A stretch of 31,787 nt of DNA, taken from NCBI GenBank assembly GCA_003577005.1, contig QEUW01000037.1, positions 1 to 31,787 of the forward strand, given 5' to 3'. The DNA is from Chloroflexota bacterium (GTDB lineage Bacteria; Chloroflexota; Anaerolineae; Caldilineales; Caldilineaceae). The first letter of the stretch is position 1. Each line of letters opens with the position of its first letter. The translations under genes were made by a program, and so were the position numbers. Shown one piece after another: positions 15,628-23,977 of this stretch. The notes under the pieces were generated by a model that saw nothing but the letters and a program-made list of their open reading frames with translations, made no database searches and was not told where the DNA came from.

Positions 15628-16482
15628 ATGTACACCACCCTCATCTCCACCGCCGATCTGGCGCTGCATCTGGGTGACCCAAACTGGGCGCTGGTCGATT
15701 GCCGCTTCAAGCTCGACGACAAGGATGCGGGCCGGCAAAGTTATCTGGCCGGCCATATCCCCGGCGCTGTCTATGCACACCTGAACGAGGACCTCTCTGG
15801 CCCCATCGTCCCGGGCAAGACCGGCCGCCACCCGCTGCCGGAGATTGCCGCCTTTGTCCAAACCCTCTCTGGCTGGAGCATCGACAACCAGACGCAGGTG
15901 GTCGCCTATGACGACTCCAGCGGGACAATGGCGGGGCGGCTTTGGTGGATGTTGCGCTGGCTGGGGCACGACGCCGTGGCCGTGCTTGACGGCGACTTCC
16001 GCGCCTGGCAACAGGAGGGGCGGCCCGTCGCAAGCGGTGAAGAACGGCGCCCGCGGCGCACCTTTGTCCCCCAACCGCGGCCAGAGATGCAGGTGAGCGT
16101 GGAGGAAGTGCTGGAGAACATAAAAAGCGGCCGACACAAGCTATTCGATGTGCGCGACGAGGCGCGCTATCGTGGCGAGGTGGCTGGGCTGGACCCCGTA
16201 GCCGGCCGCATTCCTGGGGCGTATTCGGCTTTCTACGGCCATAATCTCGGCCTAGATGGCAAATTTCTGCCGCCGGAGCAGTTGCGCCAGCGCTACGAGA
16301 CGCTCTTGGGCGACAGCGAGCCAGAGGAAGCGGTCTTCTACTGTGGTTCGGGTGTCAGCCTTCACCACGATTTACTGGCGATGGAACACGCCGGTCTACA
16401 CGGTGCGCGCGCCTACATCGGCTCGTGGAGCGACTGGATCACCGACCCCAACCGCCCCATTGCCACCGGCGAAGAGCTGTAA
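15628..16482 (+). CDS. sseA: Sulfurtransferase, 3-mercaptopyruvate/thiosulfate type (two rhodanese domains)
   Basis: Transfers sulfane sulfur from mercaptopyruvate or thiosulfate to an acceptor such as cyanide or thiols. The 284-residue protein has two rhodanese domains: an inactive N-terminal one (about 1-135, with AGHIPGAVYAHLNEDLSG) and a catalytic C-terminal one (about 155-280, RIPGAYSAFYGHNL) with nucleophile Cys239 in CGSGVSL. A CGSGV loop favours mercaptopyruvate sulfurtransferases over thiosulfate rhodaneses, which usually have CRKGV; the final Ser instead of Thr is a mild variation. The ATG at 15628 has AAGGAG about 9 bases upstream; the frame is open 45 bp further up without a ribosome site. 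It stands alone between divergent and spaced neighbours. Confidence 0.92.
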   Translation: MYTTLISTADLALHLGDPNWALVDCRFKLDDKDAGRQSYLAGHIPGAVYAHLNEDLSGPIVPGKTGRHPLPEIAAFVQTLSGWSIDNQTQVVAYDDSSGTMAGRLWWMLRWLGHDAVAVLDGDFRAWQQEGRPVASGEERRPRRTFVPQPRPEMQVSVEEVLENIKSGRHKLFDVRDEARYRGEVAGLDPVAGRIPGAYSAFYGHNLGLDGKFLPPEQLRQRYETLLGDSEPEEAVFYCGSGVSLHHDLLAMEHAGLHGARAYIGSWSDWITDPNRPIATGEEL

Positions 16483-16690
16483 TTGGCGCTCACCCCACAC
16501 CTCATGAGGAAGGCATCCGGGCGATGCTAGCATGGTTCCGGCAGCGAGGGAATCCGCATCCGTCTAAAGTAAGAGAAAATAGACACAAGAGAGACGCATG
16601 AATGGACGCTACGAAAACACTCGCCAGTTATTATGAGAGCAGCAAGTAGGTTTCGTCTTATTACAGGCATAGCGACAAAAGGGACTGACC

Positions 16691-16963
16691 GTGAACACGC
16701 TACTCTCTCTAGCGCCCCGTTCTTCGTCAAACGAGAAGACGCGTCTGGCGCAACGGCTTTTGCTCTATCGTGGCGAGCTGTACCGGGTGCCTGCCAGTTA
16801 TCAGCGGCTGCGGGTTGTGGATGGCGTCGCCTTCGTCACCCAAGCCGCACGCGACCGCATTCTAACCTCAGGACATGAGATGGCGCTCGAACCTCACGGT
16901 GACATCGCCCTGGTCTCCCCATTGCGAGGCAACCAGTTGATCGTAGAGTTGTACGGCGGGTAG
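16691..16963 (+). CDS. Small DUF2917-like protein
   Basis: A 90-residue protein with a GTG start and AAAGGGA about 8 bases upstream. From residue 27 it reads LYRGELYRVPASYQRLRVVD, then GVAFVTQ, RDRILTSGHEM and DIALVSPLRGNQLIVEL. This alternation of short strands (LRV..G..FVT......I L..G....L) fits the small cupin-like DUF2917 family, whose function is not known. There is no signal peptide or membrane helix. It stands alone 208 bp after the sulfurtransferase and converges on the NamZ gene, with a terminator-like hairpin between. Real coding is likely; the family call is tentative. Confidence 0.65.
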   Translation: MNTLLSLAPRSSSNEKTRLAQRLLLYRGELYRVPASYQRLRVVDGVAFVTQAARDRILTSGHEMALEPHGDIALVSPLRGNQLIVELYGG

Positions 16964-16976
16964 AAAAAGAACAAGT

Positions 16977-17019
16977 GTACGGATTGCAACATCCATGTTC
17001 ACCCGTGCAATCCGGGTAC
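16977..17019. terminator. Bidirectional terminator-like hairpin between convergent genes
   Basis: GTAC-GGATTGCA (16977-16988) pairs with TGCAATCC-GGGTAC (17006-17019) around a 17-base loop. It lies between the stops of the DUF2917-like gene (plus) and the NamZ gene (minus). There is no long T run, so it may be a weak or Rho-assisted terminator. Confidence 0.55.
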
Positions 17020-17041
17020 TATTTCTCAGCAATCCGCCAAC

Positions 17042-18232
17042 TCAGCCGCGATAGAGCAGGTGAGGCCGCACTCGTTCCGCCCAGCCGGGTGTGGCAGTCC
17101 AATCTGCGATCTGGTTTGCGCTGTCCTCGGGCAGAGCGGTCAGCCTGGCGCGAATGCTCAGGTCACCGATAAGCCGGTCGAAGTGGCCGTGACCTTGACC
17201 GGCCGCGGCCGTCGGGTAGGGGAGCCAGGCAAAGCGAATCTCGTGCCGGTGCATAATGGCGAATAGCAGATGCAGACCAGCCGCCACAGGGCGGAAAGTG
17301 GCCCGGTCGAGCGGATGCAGCATCACGCCCTGGCAGAGTTCGCCTGTGAACTTGCTCGATGACGGAATAAACTGGGTAACCCGCGCCACTACGCCGGGCA
17401 GACCAAAGGCGTTGAAGGACGCGGCCACCTGATAGCCATCGAGCCAGGGCGCGCCGATCTGCCGGAAGGGGGCCGCCGTACCCCGGCCTTCGCTCAGATT
17501 GGTCCCCTCGAAGAGACAGGTTCCCGGATAGACCAACACAGTCTCGGCGCTGGGCATGGCCGGCGAGGTAGGGACAAACGGCAATCCCGTCGCATCCCAA
17601 AAGTCAGTGCGCCGCCAGCCTTGCACCGGGACGACCGTCAGATCCACGCCCAGGTTGCGTTCGGTATTCCACAGGCGCGCCAGTTCGCCGATGGTCAGGC
17701 TGTGGCGAATGGGCATCGACCAGCGCCCCACAAAGCTGGAGACGTTGGCCTCGTCCAGCATCGGCCCTTCGGCCAGAGCCAGCTCGCCGCTGAGCGGGTT
17801 GGGCCGGTCCAGTACCCAGAGCGGAACATCATGTTCGGCGCACGCTTCGAGCAGATGCGAGAGCGTCCAGATATAGGTGTAAAAGCGGACGCCAATGTCG
17901 GGGATATCAAAGAGCAGCAGGTCGAGCCCGGCAAGCATTTCGGCGGTGGGCCGGAAAGTAGCGCCATAGAGGCTGAAGACGGGCAGCCCGGTCAGCGGGT
18001 CGGTTGCGTCGCCGATTTTGGCGCCGTCGGCGGCCGCGGCGCCCAGGCCATGTTCGGGCGCAAAGAGCGCGACCAGGTTCACATCCGCCTGCTGCAACGC
18101 CAGCCGCGTGGGCGTTAGCGGTCGCGGCAGCGCGGCAGTCGTTGCGGCGTCGTTGGTGACCAGGCCAACCCGACGGCCAGCAAGGTCGGGCAGACGGTCG
18201 CTGAGCAGGGCATCAATACCAAAGTGAATCAT
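17042..18232 (-). CDS. namZ: DUF1343 family protein, exo-beta-N-acetylmuramidase NamZ-like (GH171)
   Basis: Family members such as Bacillus NamZ remove terminal N-acetylmuramic acid from peptidoglycan fragments. The 396-residue length matches. Family segments visible are IHFGIDALL, RRVGLVTNDAA, LFAPEHGLGA, LPVFSLYG, GLDLLLFDIPDIGVRFYTYIWTL, VLDRPNPL, MPIRHSLTIGELA and ETVLVYPGTCLFEGTNLSEGRGT. The last segment includes the EGTN..EGRGT pattern typical of DUF1343. The ATG at 18232 has GGGAG 6 bases upstream. I see no convincing signal peptide, so it is probably cytoplasmic and would act on imported muropeptides, or it is exported in an unusual way. No cell-wall recycling genes adjoin it. Confidence 0.92.
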   Translation of the reverse strand: MIHFGIDALLSDRLPDLAGRRVGLVTNDAATTAALPRPLTPTRLALQQADVNLVALFAPEHGLGAAAADGAKIGDATDPLTGLPVFSLYGATFRPTAEMLAGLDLLLFDIPDIGVRFYTYIWTLSHLLEACAEHDVPLWVLDRPNPLSGELALAEGPMLDEANVSSFVGRWSMPIRHSLTIGELARLWNTERNLGVDLTVVPVQGWRRTDFWDATGLPFVPTSPAMPSAETVLVYPGTCLFEGTNLSEGRGTAAPFRQIGAPWLDGYQVAASFNAFGLPGVVARVTQFIPSSSKFTGELCQGVMLHPLDRATFRPVAAGLHLLFAIMHRHEIRFAWLPYPTAAAGQGHGHFDRLIGDLSIRARLTALPEDSANQIADWTATPGWAERVRPHLLYRG

Positions 18233-18268
18233 GGAGTTCTCCCTTTTCAAACAAGAAGATTTCCCCTT

Positions 18269-18298
18269 ATTATACTATGATCCCAGTTGATCTGTCCG
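18269..18298 (-). promoter_or_regulatory. Sigma-70-type promoter of the NamZ-like gene
   Basis: On the minus strand a perfect -10 TATAAT (complement of 18269-18274) follows CGGACA (complement of 18293-18298) with an 18-bp spacer. The -35 lies inside the 8-bp direct repeat that flanks the MITE, so the element abuts this promoter. Confidence 0.5.
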
Positions 18299-18429
18299 AG
18301 GTAGCGCAACCCTTAACCGTGGTCGGGCAGTGGCGTGCGTCGCACGGGCCATCAGATCCCCTGTATGACCAGCCATTTTGTGGCCCGTGCGACGTACGCC
18401 ACGGTTAACTGCGGCGCTACCCTGTCCGA
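18292..18429. mobile_element. MITE-like element with terminal inverted repeats and 8-bp target duplication
   Basis: The element proper is 18300-18421 (122 bp). Its ends are GGTAGCGC and GCGCTACC, followed inward by TTAACCGTGG/CCACGGTTAA and an 18-bp block CGTGCGTCGCACGGGCCA paired with one mismatch; the left arm has an extra 11 bases. The 8-mer CTGTCCGA flanks it directly on both sides (18292-18299 and 18422-18429) and is not part of the inverted repeat, so it looks like a target-site duplication. It encodes nothing. An 8-bp duplication is compatible with several transposase families; the parent element is not in this window. Confidence 0.85.
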
Positions 18430-18485
18430 ATGTTCTTTGGGAATAAGGTCAAAACAGGCCAGCCGGTATGCGCTTCCGGGTCAAT

Positions 18486-18514
18486 TTGGAGAAACCGGCA
18501 CTTCCTGGTATAAA
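18486..18514 (+). promoter_or_regulatory. Promoter of the molybdoenzyme cluster
   Basis: TTGGAG (18486-18491), a 17-bp spacer and TATAAA (18509-18514) preceded by TGG, making an extended -10. Transcription would begin near 18521, 55 bp before the ATG at 18576. This argues against the longer frame that opens at 18468. Confidence 0.5.
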
Positions 18515-18575
18515 AACTAGACGCTTGAACAACAACCCCAATGTGCCCCCCAAAAGCAAACCGACGACAGAGACT

Positions 18576-19724
18576 ATGAAACGCGAAGTTATCATTGCAA
18601 CCAGTTGGGGCTTGCTTGTCACCGTGGTATTGGCGGGGATGATCGTCGTGGGCTCGCGCAACCTGGCCCATTTTGACGCCGCATTGGTTGCCTACACAGC
18701 CGCAACGCTCTTTGCCACCTTTGGTCTGACCTACCGTTACGCCATGTGGCTACAGCGCCCCTCCACGGCCATTTACTGGCGGCGCGGCTGGCAGGCGTTC
18801 TTCAAGCGCGGCCACTACGCCCGCAATGCCGCCAACTGGGTGCGCTATGTGGTCAACGACATCTTGCTCAATCGCTTTATCCTGGTGCGGGATTGGCTGC
18901 GCGGCGCGGCGCATCTGCTGATCATGTGGGGGTGCATCCTCGCCGTCGCTATTACGTTCCCGCTGGTCTTTGGCTGGTTGCACTTTGAGTCCTTACCAGG
19001 CGATCTGCATTGGTACCAGGCCTACATCTTCGGGTTTCCCACCTTTACATTTCCTGTTGACTCCATCTTTGCCTTTCTCATGTTTCATGGTCTGGTCTGG
19101 TCCTCGTTTCTGGTGATCGGCGGCGTGATGCTGGCCATGCGGCGGCGTATGCGCGAGGAGAGCGCTGCCGCGTTGCAGATCTTCAGCGAGGACTTCATGC
19201 CGCTCATCCTGCTCTTTGCCGTGAGTCTGACCGGGCTGATGCTTACCGCCAGCTACACCTGGCTGCGGGGCTATGCGTATGATTTTATCGCCATTTTGCA
19301 CGCGATCACGGTGATCGGCACCTTTCTCTGGCTGCCCTTTGGCAAGTTCTTTCACATCTTCCAGCGCCCGGCGCAGATCGGCGTCCGCTTTTACAAAGAT
19401 GTAGGCATGGCGGATGAACCGGCCCGTTGCCGCCGCTGTGGCGCGCCCTTCACCTCGCACATGCACGTCAAAGATCTGATCGAGACCGAGCGCGCCCTCG
19501 GCTACCGCTACGAAATGGTGGGTCCAGTCGAGCACTACCAATGGATCTGCCCGCCCTGCCGCCGGGCGCTGTTCGCTCTGGCTCAGGGCCAATTGTGGCA
19601 GGCGGAGCGTCGCGGCGTCGTGGCCGCACCCGCCGGGCAGACCTTCCCCACGCCCGCTTATGTCAACCCCGGCCTGGGTGAAGGGCCGCTGGGCGAAGAG
19701 GACGCGCGCAATTTTCATGCCTAG
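18576..19724 (+). CDS. Cytochrome-b-like membrane protein with C-terminal Cys4 (zinc-ribbon-like) tail
   Basis: A 382-residue protein with about six membrane helices (10-30, 35-58, 110-135, 162-187, 208-225, 235-255) and a soluble tail. Histidines 113, 171, 242 and 260 lie in or at the ends of helices and could ligate two b hemes, as in NarI/DsrM-type quinol-oxidising subunits. The tail carries C285-x2-C288 and C325-x2-C328, a metal-binding pair that may hold zinc or iron. It is the first gene of the cluster and the likely quinol-facing partner of the molybdoenzyme. The ATG at 18576 is chosen because a promoter lies just upstream of it; the ribosome site is weak. The heme assignment is inference. 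Confidence 0.75.
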   Translation: MKREVIIATSWGLLVTVVLAGMIVVGSRNLAHFDAALVAYTAATLFATFGLTYRYAMWLQRPSTAIYWRRGWQAFFKRGHYARNAANWVRYVVNDILLNRFILVRDWLRGAAHLLIMWGCILAVAITFPLVFGWLHFESLPGDLHWYQAYIFGFPTFTFPVDSIFAFLMFHGLVWSSFLVIGGVMLAMRRRMREESAAALQIFSEDFMPLILLFAVSLTGLMLTASYTWLRGYAYDFIAILHAITVIGTFLWLPFGKFFHIFQRPAQIGVRFYKDVGMADEPARCRRCGAPFTSHMHVKDLIETERALGYRYEMVGPVEHYQWICPPCRRALFALAQGQLWQAERRGVVAAPAGQTFPTPAYVNPGLGEGPLGEEDARNFHA

Positions 19725-19735
19725 CCCAACGTGGT

Positions 19736-19819
19736 TATACTGCGGTTGTCTGGAAAACTGGAAATGGCGAGACTTCCACCCCTGCGGGTGAGCTTGATTT
19801 TCAAACAGGGCACAGTATA
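19736..19819. repeat. Imperfect palindrome between cytochrome-b-like and cupin genes
   Basis: TATACTG (19736-19742) and CAGTATA (19813-19819) bound an imperfect inverted repeat whose right arm, GATTTTCAAACAGGG, carries the TGTTTGAAAA motif also found at 25681, 25784 and 26425. It leaves only 23 bp before the cupin start. Confidence 0.5.
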
Positions 19820-19842
19820 GATGGCAAAAATAAGGAGCAGCC

Positions 19843-20166
19843 ATGAAGACCTTCCAATTGTTAGAAAATATCGAATTCCACGATAAAGATCCTTACGCGC
19901 AGCCCTTGCAAGTTGATGAGCATGGTCGTGTCTTGCGCTTTGCACTAAAGCCCGGTCAGGTAGTACGCGAGCATAGCGCTCCGAGCTCGCCCGTCTATCT
20001 TGTCGTGTTGAAAGGAAACGGTCTTTTTGCTGGTGCAGATGGCGTCGAGCGTGCATTCGGCCCCAATACGCTCTTGACGTTTGAACCTGGAGAGCAACAC
20101 ACAATCCGCGCCGGGGATGAAGAATTGGTTTTTCTGGCTATTTTGCATGCGGCCCCGCAAGCATAA
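19843..20166 (+). CDS. Small single-domain cupin
   Basis: A 107-residue beta-barrel protein. Cupin motif 1 is LKPGQVVREHSAPSSPVYLV with His44, and motif 2 is LLTFEPGEQHTIRAGDEEL with His86; the usual HxH pair of motif 1 is reduced to one His, so metal binding may be weak. The final strand FLAILHAAPQ is typical. AAGGAG lies 6 bases before the ATG. It sits between the cytochrome-b-like gene and the molybdoenzyme gene, both on the same strand with short gaps. Such cupins often accompany nitrogen-oxide or quinone enzymes as regulators or sensors. The role here is unknown. Confidence 0.88.
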   Translation: MKTFQLLENIEFHDKDPYAQPLQVDEHGRVLRFALKPGQVVREHSAPSSPVYLVVLKGNGLFAGADGVERAFGPNTLLTFEPGEQHTIRAGDEELVFLAILHAAPQA

Positions 20167-20229
20167 ATCCGCGTCATGTCAATGATGCCGGTACGTTTTT
20201 CAAAGCATGGCCCATGCGATTGAGGAGCT

Positions 20230-22473
20230 ATGACGAACAGACTTTTTGCAGCCGATCCGGCCAGCGACCCCTTTGGCCCGACCATCGCATATGGAACCGA
20301 CATTCACCAGGACACCGGCATCGAGCTCGATAAGCTCGTGCCGACGCACTGCTGTTTTTGCGGGCAACAGTGCGCCATGTACCTCAAAGTGAAGGACAAC
20401 CAGGTGATCGGTGTGGAGCCGCGCTACGATTTTCCCTTCAACCAGGGCAAGCTCTGCCCCAAGGGCGTCAAGCGCTATCTGCAAAACGGGCACCCGGACC
20501 GGCTGCTCCATGCCTATGAGCGAAACCCGAACGCCCCCGGCGGCTTTAGCCCCATCGCCTACGAGCAGGCAATTGCCCGCGTCGCCGCCGAGATCGAGCG
20601 CATCCAAGGCCAGTATGGCCGCGATGCGTTTGGTCTACTCAGCGGCGCCAGCCTGACCACGGAAAAGACTTATCTGATGGGCAAATTTGCCCGCATGTGT
20701 CTGCGCACACGCCACATCGATTACAACGGCCGGCTCTGCATGGTCAGCGCGGCGGCGGGCAACAAAAAAGCCTTTGGCGTCGACCGGGCAGCCAACCCCT
20801 GGAGCGACATCGTGGGCGCCGAGGTGGTCTGGGTGAGCGGCGCCAACGTGGCCGAGTGCGCGCCCATCACCACCGATTATATCTGGCAGGCGCGCGAACA
20901 CGGGGCGAAGGTGATCGTGGTGGACCCGCGGCTCCATCCGCTGGCGCGCACGTGCGACCTCTTTCTGCCCATCAAGCCGGGGCGTGATGTCGTGCTCTTC
21001 AACGGCATCCTACACTTGATGATCGAGCACGACTGGCTCGACCACGACTTTATCGACAACCACACCACCGGCTTTGAGGCCGTTGCCGAGAGTGTGCGCG
21101 AGTGGACACCGGCGCGCACGGCCCAGGTGACCGGCATTGCCGAAAAGGCGATCCGCCAGGCGGCCGAATGGTGGGGTGCGGCCAAGACGAGCTTTTTGAT
21201 GCACGCCCGCGGCATCGAACACCACAGTCACGGCGTGCAGAATGTGCTCGGCGCCATTAACATCGTGTTGGCGTCGGGGCGCATCGGCCGGCCCAATTGC
21301 GGCTACGCCACCATCACCGGCCAGGCCAACGGCCAAGGCGGCCGCGAACACGGGCAAAAGGCCGACCAGTTGCCCGGCGCCCGCGATATCGACAACCCCG
21401 AGCACCGGGCCTACGTGGCCGGCGTCTGGGGCATCGACCCGGACGATCTGCCCCCATCCGGTGTGGATGCGTACGAGCTCTTCCGCAAGATCGACCGGGG
21501 TGAGATCAAGGGGCTGCTTTCCATCTGTTTCAACCCGCTGGTCTCGCTGCCCGACAACAACTATGTGCGCGCCCAGTTGGAAAAGCTGGAGTTCTATGTT
21601 GCCATTGACTTTTTCATGAATGAAACGGCATACTACGCCCACGTGGTGCTGCCCGGTTCGCTGCAGGAAGAGGACGAAGGCGTCGTCTGCACTGCCGAAG
21701 GCCGTGTGGTGCGGATCAACCAGGCGGTCGAGTGCCCCGGCGCCGCGCGCCAGGACTGGCGCATTATCCAGGATATTGCCCGGGCGCTGGGCCGCGAGCG
21801 GGGCTTTACCTTCAACGATCCGGGCGAGATCTTTGCCGAACTGCGAGTCGCCTCCAAAGGGGGGACGGCCGATTGGTCGGGCATCACCTACGAGAAGATC
21901 GAGCGGCAAAAAGGTGTCTTCTGGCCCTGCCCCGACGAGGATCATCCGGGCACGCCGCGCCTTTTCGAGCCGGGTTCATGGAATCCGGTGGCGCAAGGCA
22001 AAGGACCTTTCTACTTCCCCGACGGCCGGGCGCGCTTCAACGTCGCCACCTACACGCCACCCGCCGAAGATGTGGATGCCGAGTATCCGCTTTTCCTCAC
22101 CACAGGGCGAGTGATCGGCCAGTTCCTTTCCGGTACGCAGACGCGGCGCATCGGCCCGCTGCTCGACCCGTATCCTGAGCCGCGAGTGGAGATGCACCCG
22201 GCGCTGGCGCAGAAGCTGGGGATTGCCGACGGCGAGTGGGTCACCGTCGAATCGCGGCGGGGCAGCATGACCTTACAGGCGCTGGTGCTCAACATCATTC
22301 GCCCGGACACGGTCTTTATCCCCTATCACTGGGCGGGCCGGCAAAGCGCCAACCAGTTGACCATCGCCGCCCAAGACCCGATCTCGAAGATCCCGGAGTA
22401 TAAAGTCTGCGCGGTGCGGATACAGAAGGCGGAATCCGGGACGGGACGACTTTCTGATAAAATGACAGGGTGA
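20230..22473 (+). CDS. NarB/NasA-like molybdopterin oxidoreductase (putative nitrate reductase catalytic subunit)
   Basis: A 747-residue member of the DMSO-reductase superfamily, about the size of cytoplasmic NarB. It binds one N-terminal [4Fe-4S] cluster through C41-x2-C44-x3-C48-x27-C76 and two pterin guanine dinucleotides. Cys170 in [12 protein letters not shown] aligns with the Mo-ligating Cys of NapA/NarB enzymes, followed by KKAFGVD as in nitrate reductases. The C-terminal domain has [16 protein letters not shown] and RQSANQLTI. There is no twin-arginine signal, so it should act in the cytoplasm. GAGGAG precedes the ATG by 5 bases. The companions are those of a respiratory complex rather than of ferredoxin-dependent assimilation. 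Nitrate is the likely substrate, but formate or another oxyanion is not excluded. Confidence 0.88.
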   Translation: MTNRLFAADPASDPFGPTIAYGTDIHQDTGIELDKLVPTHCCFCGQQCAMYLKVKDNQVIGVEPRYDFPFNQGKLCPKGVKRYLQNGHPDRLLHAYERNPNAPGGFSPIAYEQAIARVAAEIERIQGQYGRDAFGLLSGASLTTEKTYLMGKFARMCLRTRHIDYNGRLCMVSAAAGNKKAFGVDRAANPWSDIVGAEVVWVSGANVAECAPITTDYIWQAREHGAKVIVVDPRLHPLARTCDLFLPIKPGRDVVLFNGILHLMIEHDWLDHDFIDNHTTGFEAVAESVREWTPARTAQVTGIAEKAIRQAAEWWGAAKTSFLMHARGIEHHSHGVQNVLGAINIVLASGRIGRPNCGYATITGQANGQGGREHGQKADQLPGARDIDNPEHRAYVAGVWGIDPDDLPPSGVDAYELFRKIDRGEIKGLLSICFNPLVSLPDNNYVRAQLEKLEFYVAIDFFMNETAYYAHVVLPGSLQEEDEGVVCTAEGRVVRINQAVECPGAARQDWRIIQDIARALGRERGFTFNDPGEIFAELRVASKGGTADWSGITYEKIERQKGVFWPCPDEDHPGTPRLFEPGSWNPVAQGKGPFYFPDGRARFNVATYTPPAEDVDAEYPLFLTTGRVIGQFLSGTQTRRIGPLLDPYPEPRVEMHPALAQKLGIADGEWVTVESRRGSMTLQALVLNIIRPDTVFIPYHWAGRQSANQLTIAAQDPISKIPEYKVCAVRIQKAESGTGRLSDKMTG

Positions 22474-22522
22474 CAAGATGACAAGAGAAGCGGACGATCA
22501 CCGCCCTGTCATTTTGTCACCT
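22459..22522. repeat. Palindrome overlapping the molybdoenzyme stop codon
   Basis: AAAATGACAGGG (22459-22470) pairs perfectly with CCCTGTCATTTT (22504-22515). An alternative stem, GGTGACAAGATGACA (22469-22483) with 22508-22522, matches 14 of 15. The left arm is made of short TGACA-type iterations and runs into the stop codon at 22471-22473. It separates the catalytic and iron-sulfur genes and could tune their ratio. Confidence 0.65.
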
Positions 22523-22566
22523 GTCATCTCGCCATCTGGTCAAGTGATCTTCATCGAGGAAATGGC

Positions 22567-23211
22567 ATGGCTTCAGACATGGAATTCTTCATCGACCCCG
22601 GTCGCTGTATCGGCTGCAATGCCTGTGTGCAGGCGTGCATGGAGTGCGACACCCACAAGGGCTATTCCATGATCCAGCTTGATTTCATCGACCGGGCGCG
22701 GTCGCCGCAGACGGTGCCCATCGTCTGTATGCACTGCGACTCGCCCACCTGCGCCGAGGTCTGCCCGGCGGACGCTATCAAGCGCACGGCAGATGGGGTG
22801 GTGCAGACGGCGCGCAAGCCCCGCTGTATTGCCTGTAACAACTGTGTGCTGGCCTGCCCCTTTGGTGTGCCCAAGATGCAGACCGAGATGAACCTGATGA
22901 TGAAGTGCGACATGTGCTACGACCGCACCTCGGTGGGGCTCAAGCCTATGTGCGCCTCGGTCTGCCCAAGCGGTGCGCTCTATTTTGGCACGCGCGAAGA
23001 GATGGAAAAACTGCGCCCCCGTTCGCAGCCGGTGAACGCCTTTCAGTTTGGGGCGCAGACGATCCGCACCAAGGTGTGGATGATGGCGCCCAAAGCCCAG
23101 CCCATCCACCTGGTGGATGTGGCGGGGGCGCTGGAGTTGGCCCCGGCGCCGGTGACAGAAGAGGCAGACCCGCTGTTGGCAAACATCTATCTGGAAGAGG
23201 CCGCGCCATGA
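22567..23211 (+). CDS. Four-cluster [4Fe-4S] ferredoxin subunit (DmsB/FdnH/HybA type)
   Basis: Electron-transfer subunit of 214 residues that links a quinol-side donor to the molybdoenzyme. Four cysteine clusters are visible in order: [11 protein letters not shown] (residues 14-24), [26 protein letters not shown] and [11 protein letters not shown]...CASVCP with an 11-residue gap. These provide sixteen Cys for four [4Fe-4S] clusters. There is no Tat signal, consistent with a cytoplasmic complex. The C-terminal 70 residues have no clusters and may contact membrane partners. GAGGAA precedes the ATG. Its stop overlaps the Rieske start codon (ATGA), which indicates translational coupling. Confidence 0.93.
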   Translation: MASDMEFFIDPGRCIGCNACVQACMECDTHKGYSMIQLDFIDRARSPQTVPIVCMHCDSPTCAEVCPADAIKRTADGVVQTARKPRCIACNNCVLACPFGVPKMQTEMNLMMKCDMCYDRTSVGLKPMCASVCPSGALYFGTREEMEKLRPRSQPVNAFQFGAQTIRTKVWMMAPKAQPIHLVDVAGALELAPAPVTEEADPLLANIYLEEAAP

Positions 23212-23753
23212 CCAATCCATCATCCGAGCAGTGGACGGTACCGCCCGATGGCCGCCCCCACGAAGCACAACCCCGCTGGCGCCAGGATTTCCCCATCGAC
23301 TGGCCGCAGGATCAATACATCTTTCGCCGCGAGTTTATCAAATTTTTGCTGCTCACCAGCAGTGCGTTTACAGCGGGCCAGTTTTGGCTCTGGCTGCGCA
23401 ATCTCTGGCGCAGCGAGGCGTCTCCCGCAGTTCAGGAGATCGCTCGCGTAGATGACATCCCTGTCGGTGGCTCGCTGCTCTTTGAGTACCCGGCGCATAG
23501 CCCAGCGCGCCTGCTCGTGCGGGTAGATGAAGAGACCTTTGTCGCCTATGAGCAACAATGCACCCACCTGCTCTGCCCCGTCATTCCAAATGTCGAAAGG
23601 GGCGAACTGCACTGCCCTTGCCACGATGGCCATTTTGACCTGATGAGCGGGCGACCGCTGGCCGGTCCGCCGCAGCGACCGCTGGCCCGGGTCAACCTGG
23701 AGGTGCGCGATGGCGTTGTCTACGCCACGGGCATCGAGGAGCGAACCGTATGA
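23208..23753 (+). CDS. Membrane-anchored Rieske [2Fe-2S] protein
   Basis: A 181-residue Rieske protein. A 35-residue polar N-terminus precedes a twin-arginine-like motif ([10 protein letters not shown], arginines 40-41) and a helix (about 43-63), so the Rieske domain (about 75-180) should lie outside the cytoplasmic membrane. Cluster ligands are C118-T-H120 and C136-x2-H139, with C123 and C138 placed for the disulfide seen in bc1/b6f Rieske proteins, which suggests a high potential. The gene overlaps the ferredoxin stop by 4 bp and the next start by 4 bp. No cytochrome bc gene is adjacent, so its partner is probably the cytochrome-b-like protein of the same cluster (inference). Confidence 0.92.
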   Translation: MTNPSSEQWTVPPDGRPHEAQPRWRQDFPIDWPQDQYIFRREFIKFLLLTSSAFTAGQFWLWLRNLWRSEASPAVQEIARVDDIPVGGSLLFEYPAHSPARLLVRVDEETFVAYEQQCTHLLCPVIPNVERGELHCPCHDGHFDLMSGRPLAGPPQRPLARVNLEVRDGVVYATGIEERTV

Positions 23754-23977
23754 GACGACGTTCACACTTTGCCCGCCACCAGCGACTGACCATCGCCACG
23801 GGGATCCTGTGCGTTGTGATCATCATCATCGTTTTGCAGCTGTGGCTCTTTACTGCCACTATGAACGCCTATCTGGGGGGCGATGTGGCGGTGCTGCTGC
23901 CGGCGGCGCTCGTGAGCCTGATCTGTCTGGGGCTGAATGCGGGGTTGCTCTGGTATCTCTATGGCCTCGAACGCTGA
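23750..23977 (+). CDS. Small two-helix membrane protein
   Basis: A 75-residue protein with a basic N-terminus ([12 protein letters not shown]) and two membrane helices, about 14-36 (ending [11 protein letters not shown]) and 46-70. By the positive-inside rule both ends would be cytoplasmic or near it. The ATG overlaps the Rieske stop (ATGA), and the 3' end overlaps the next gene by 17 bp, so it belongs to the operon. Small proteins of this kind often assemble or anchor respiratory complexes. I do not recognise the family with confidence. Confidence 0.8.
   Translation: MRRRSHFARHQRLTIATGILCVVIIIIVLQLWLFTATMNAYLGGDVAVLLPAALVSLICLGLNAGLLWYLYGLER

Noticed and set aside
18468..18575. Possible 36-residue N-terminal extension of the cytochrome-b-like protein
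   Set aside because: A -35/-10 pair lies inside it and the residues look non-coding, so the ATG at 18576 is preferred.
21010..21945. 311-codon open frame on the minus strand
   Set aside because: It is antisense to the molybdoenzyme gene and is a GC-rich shadow.
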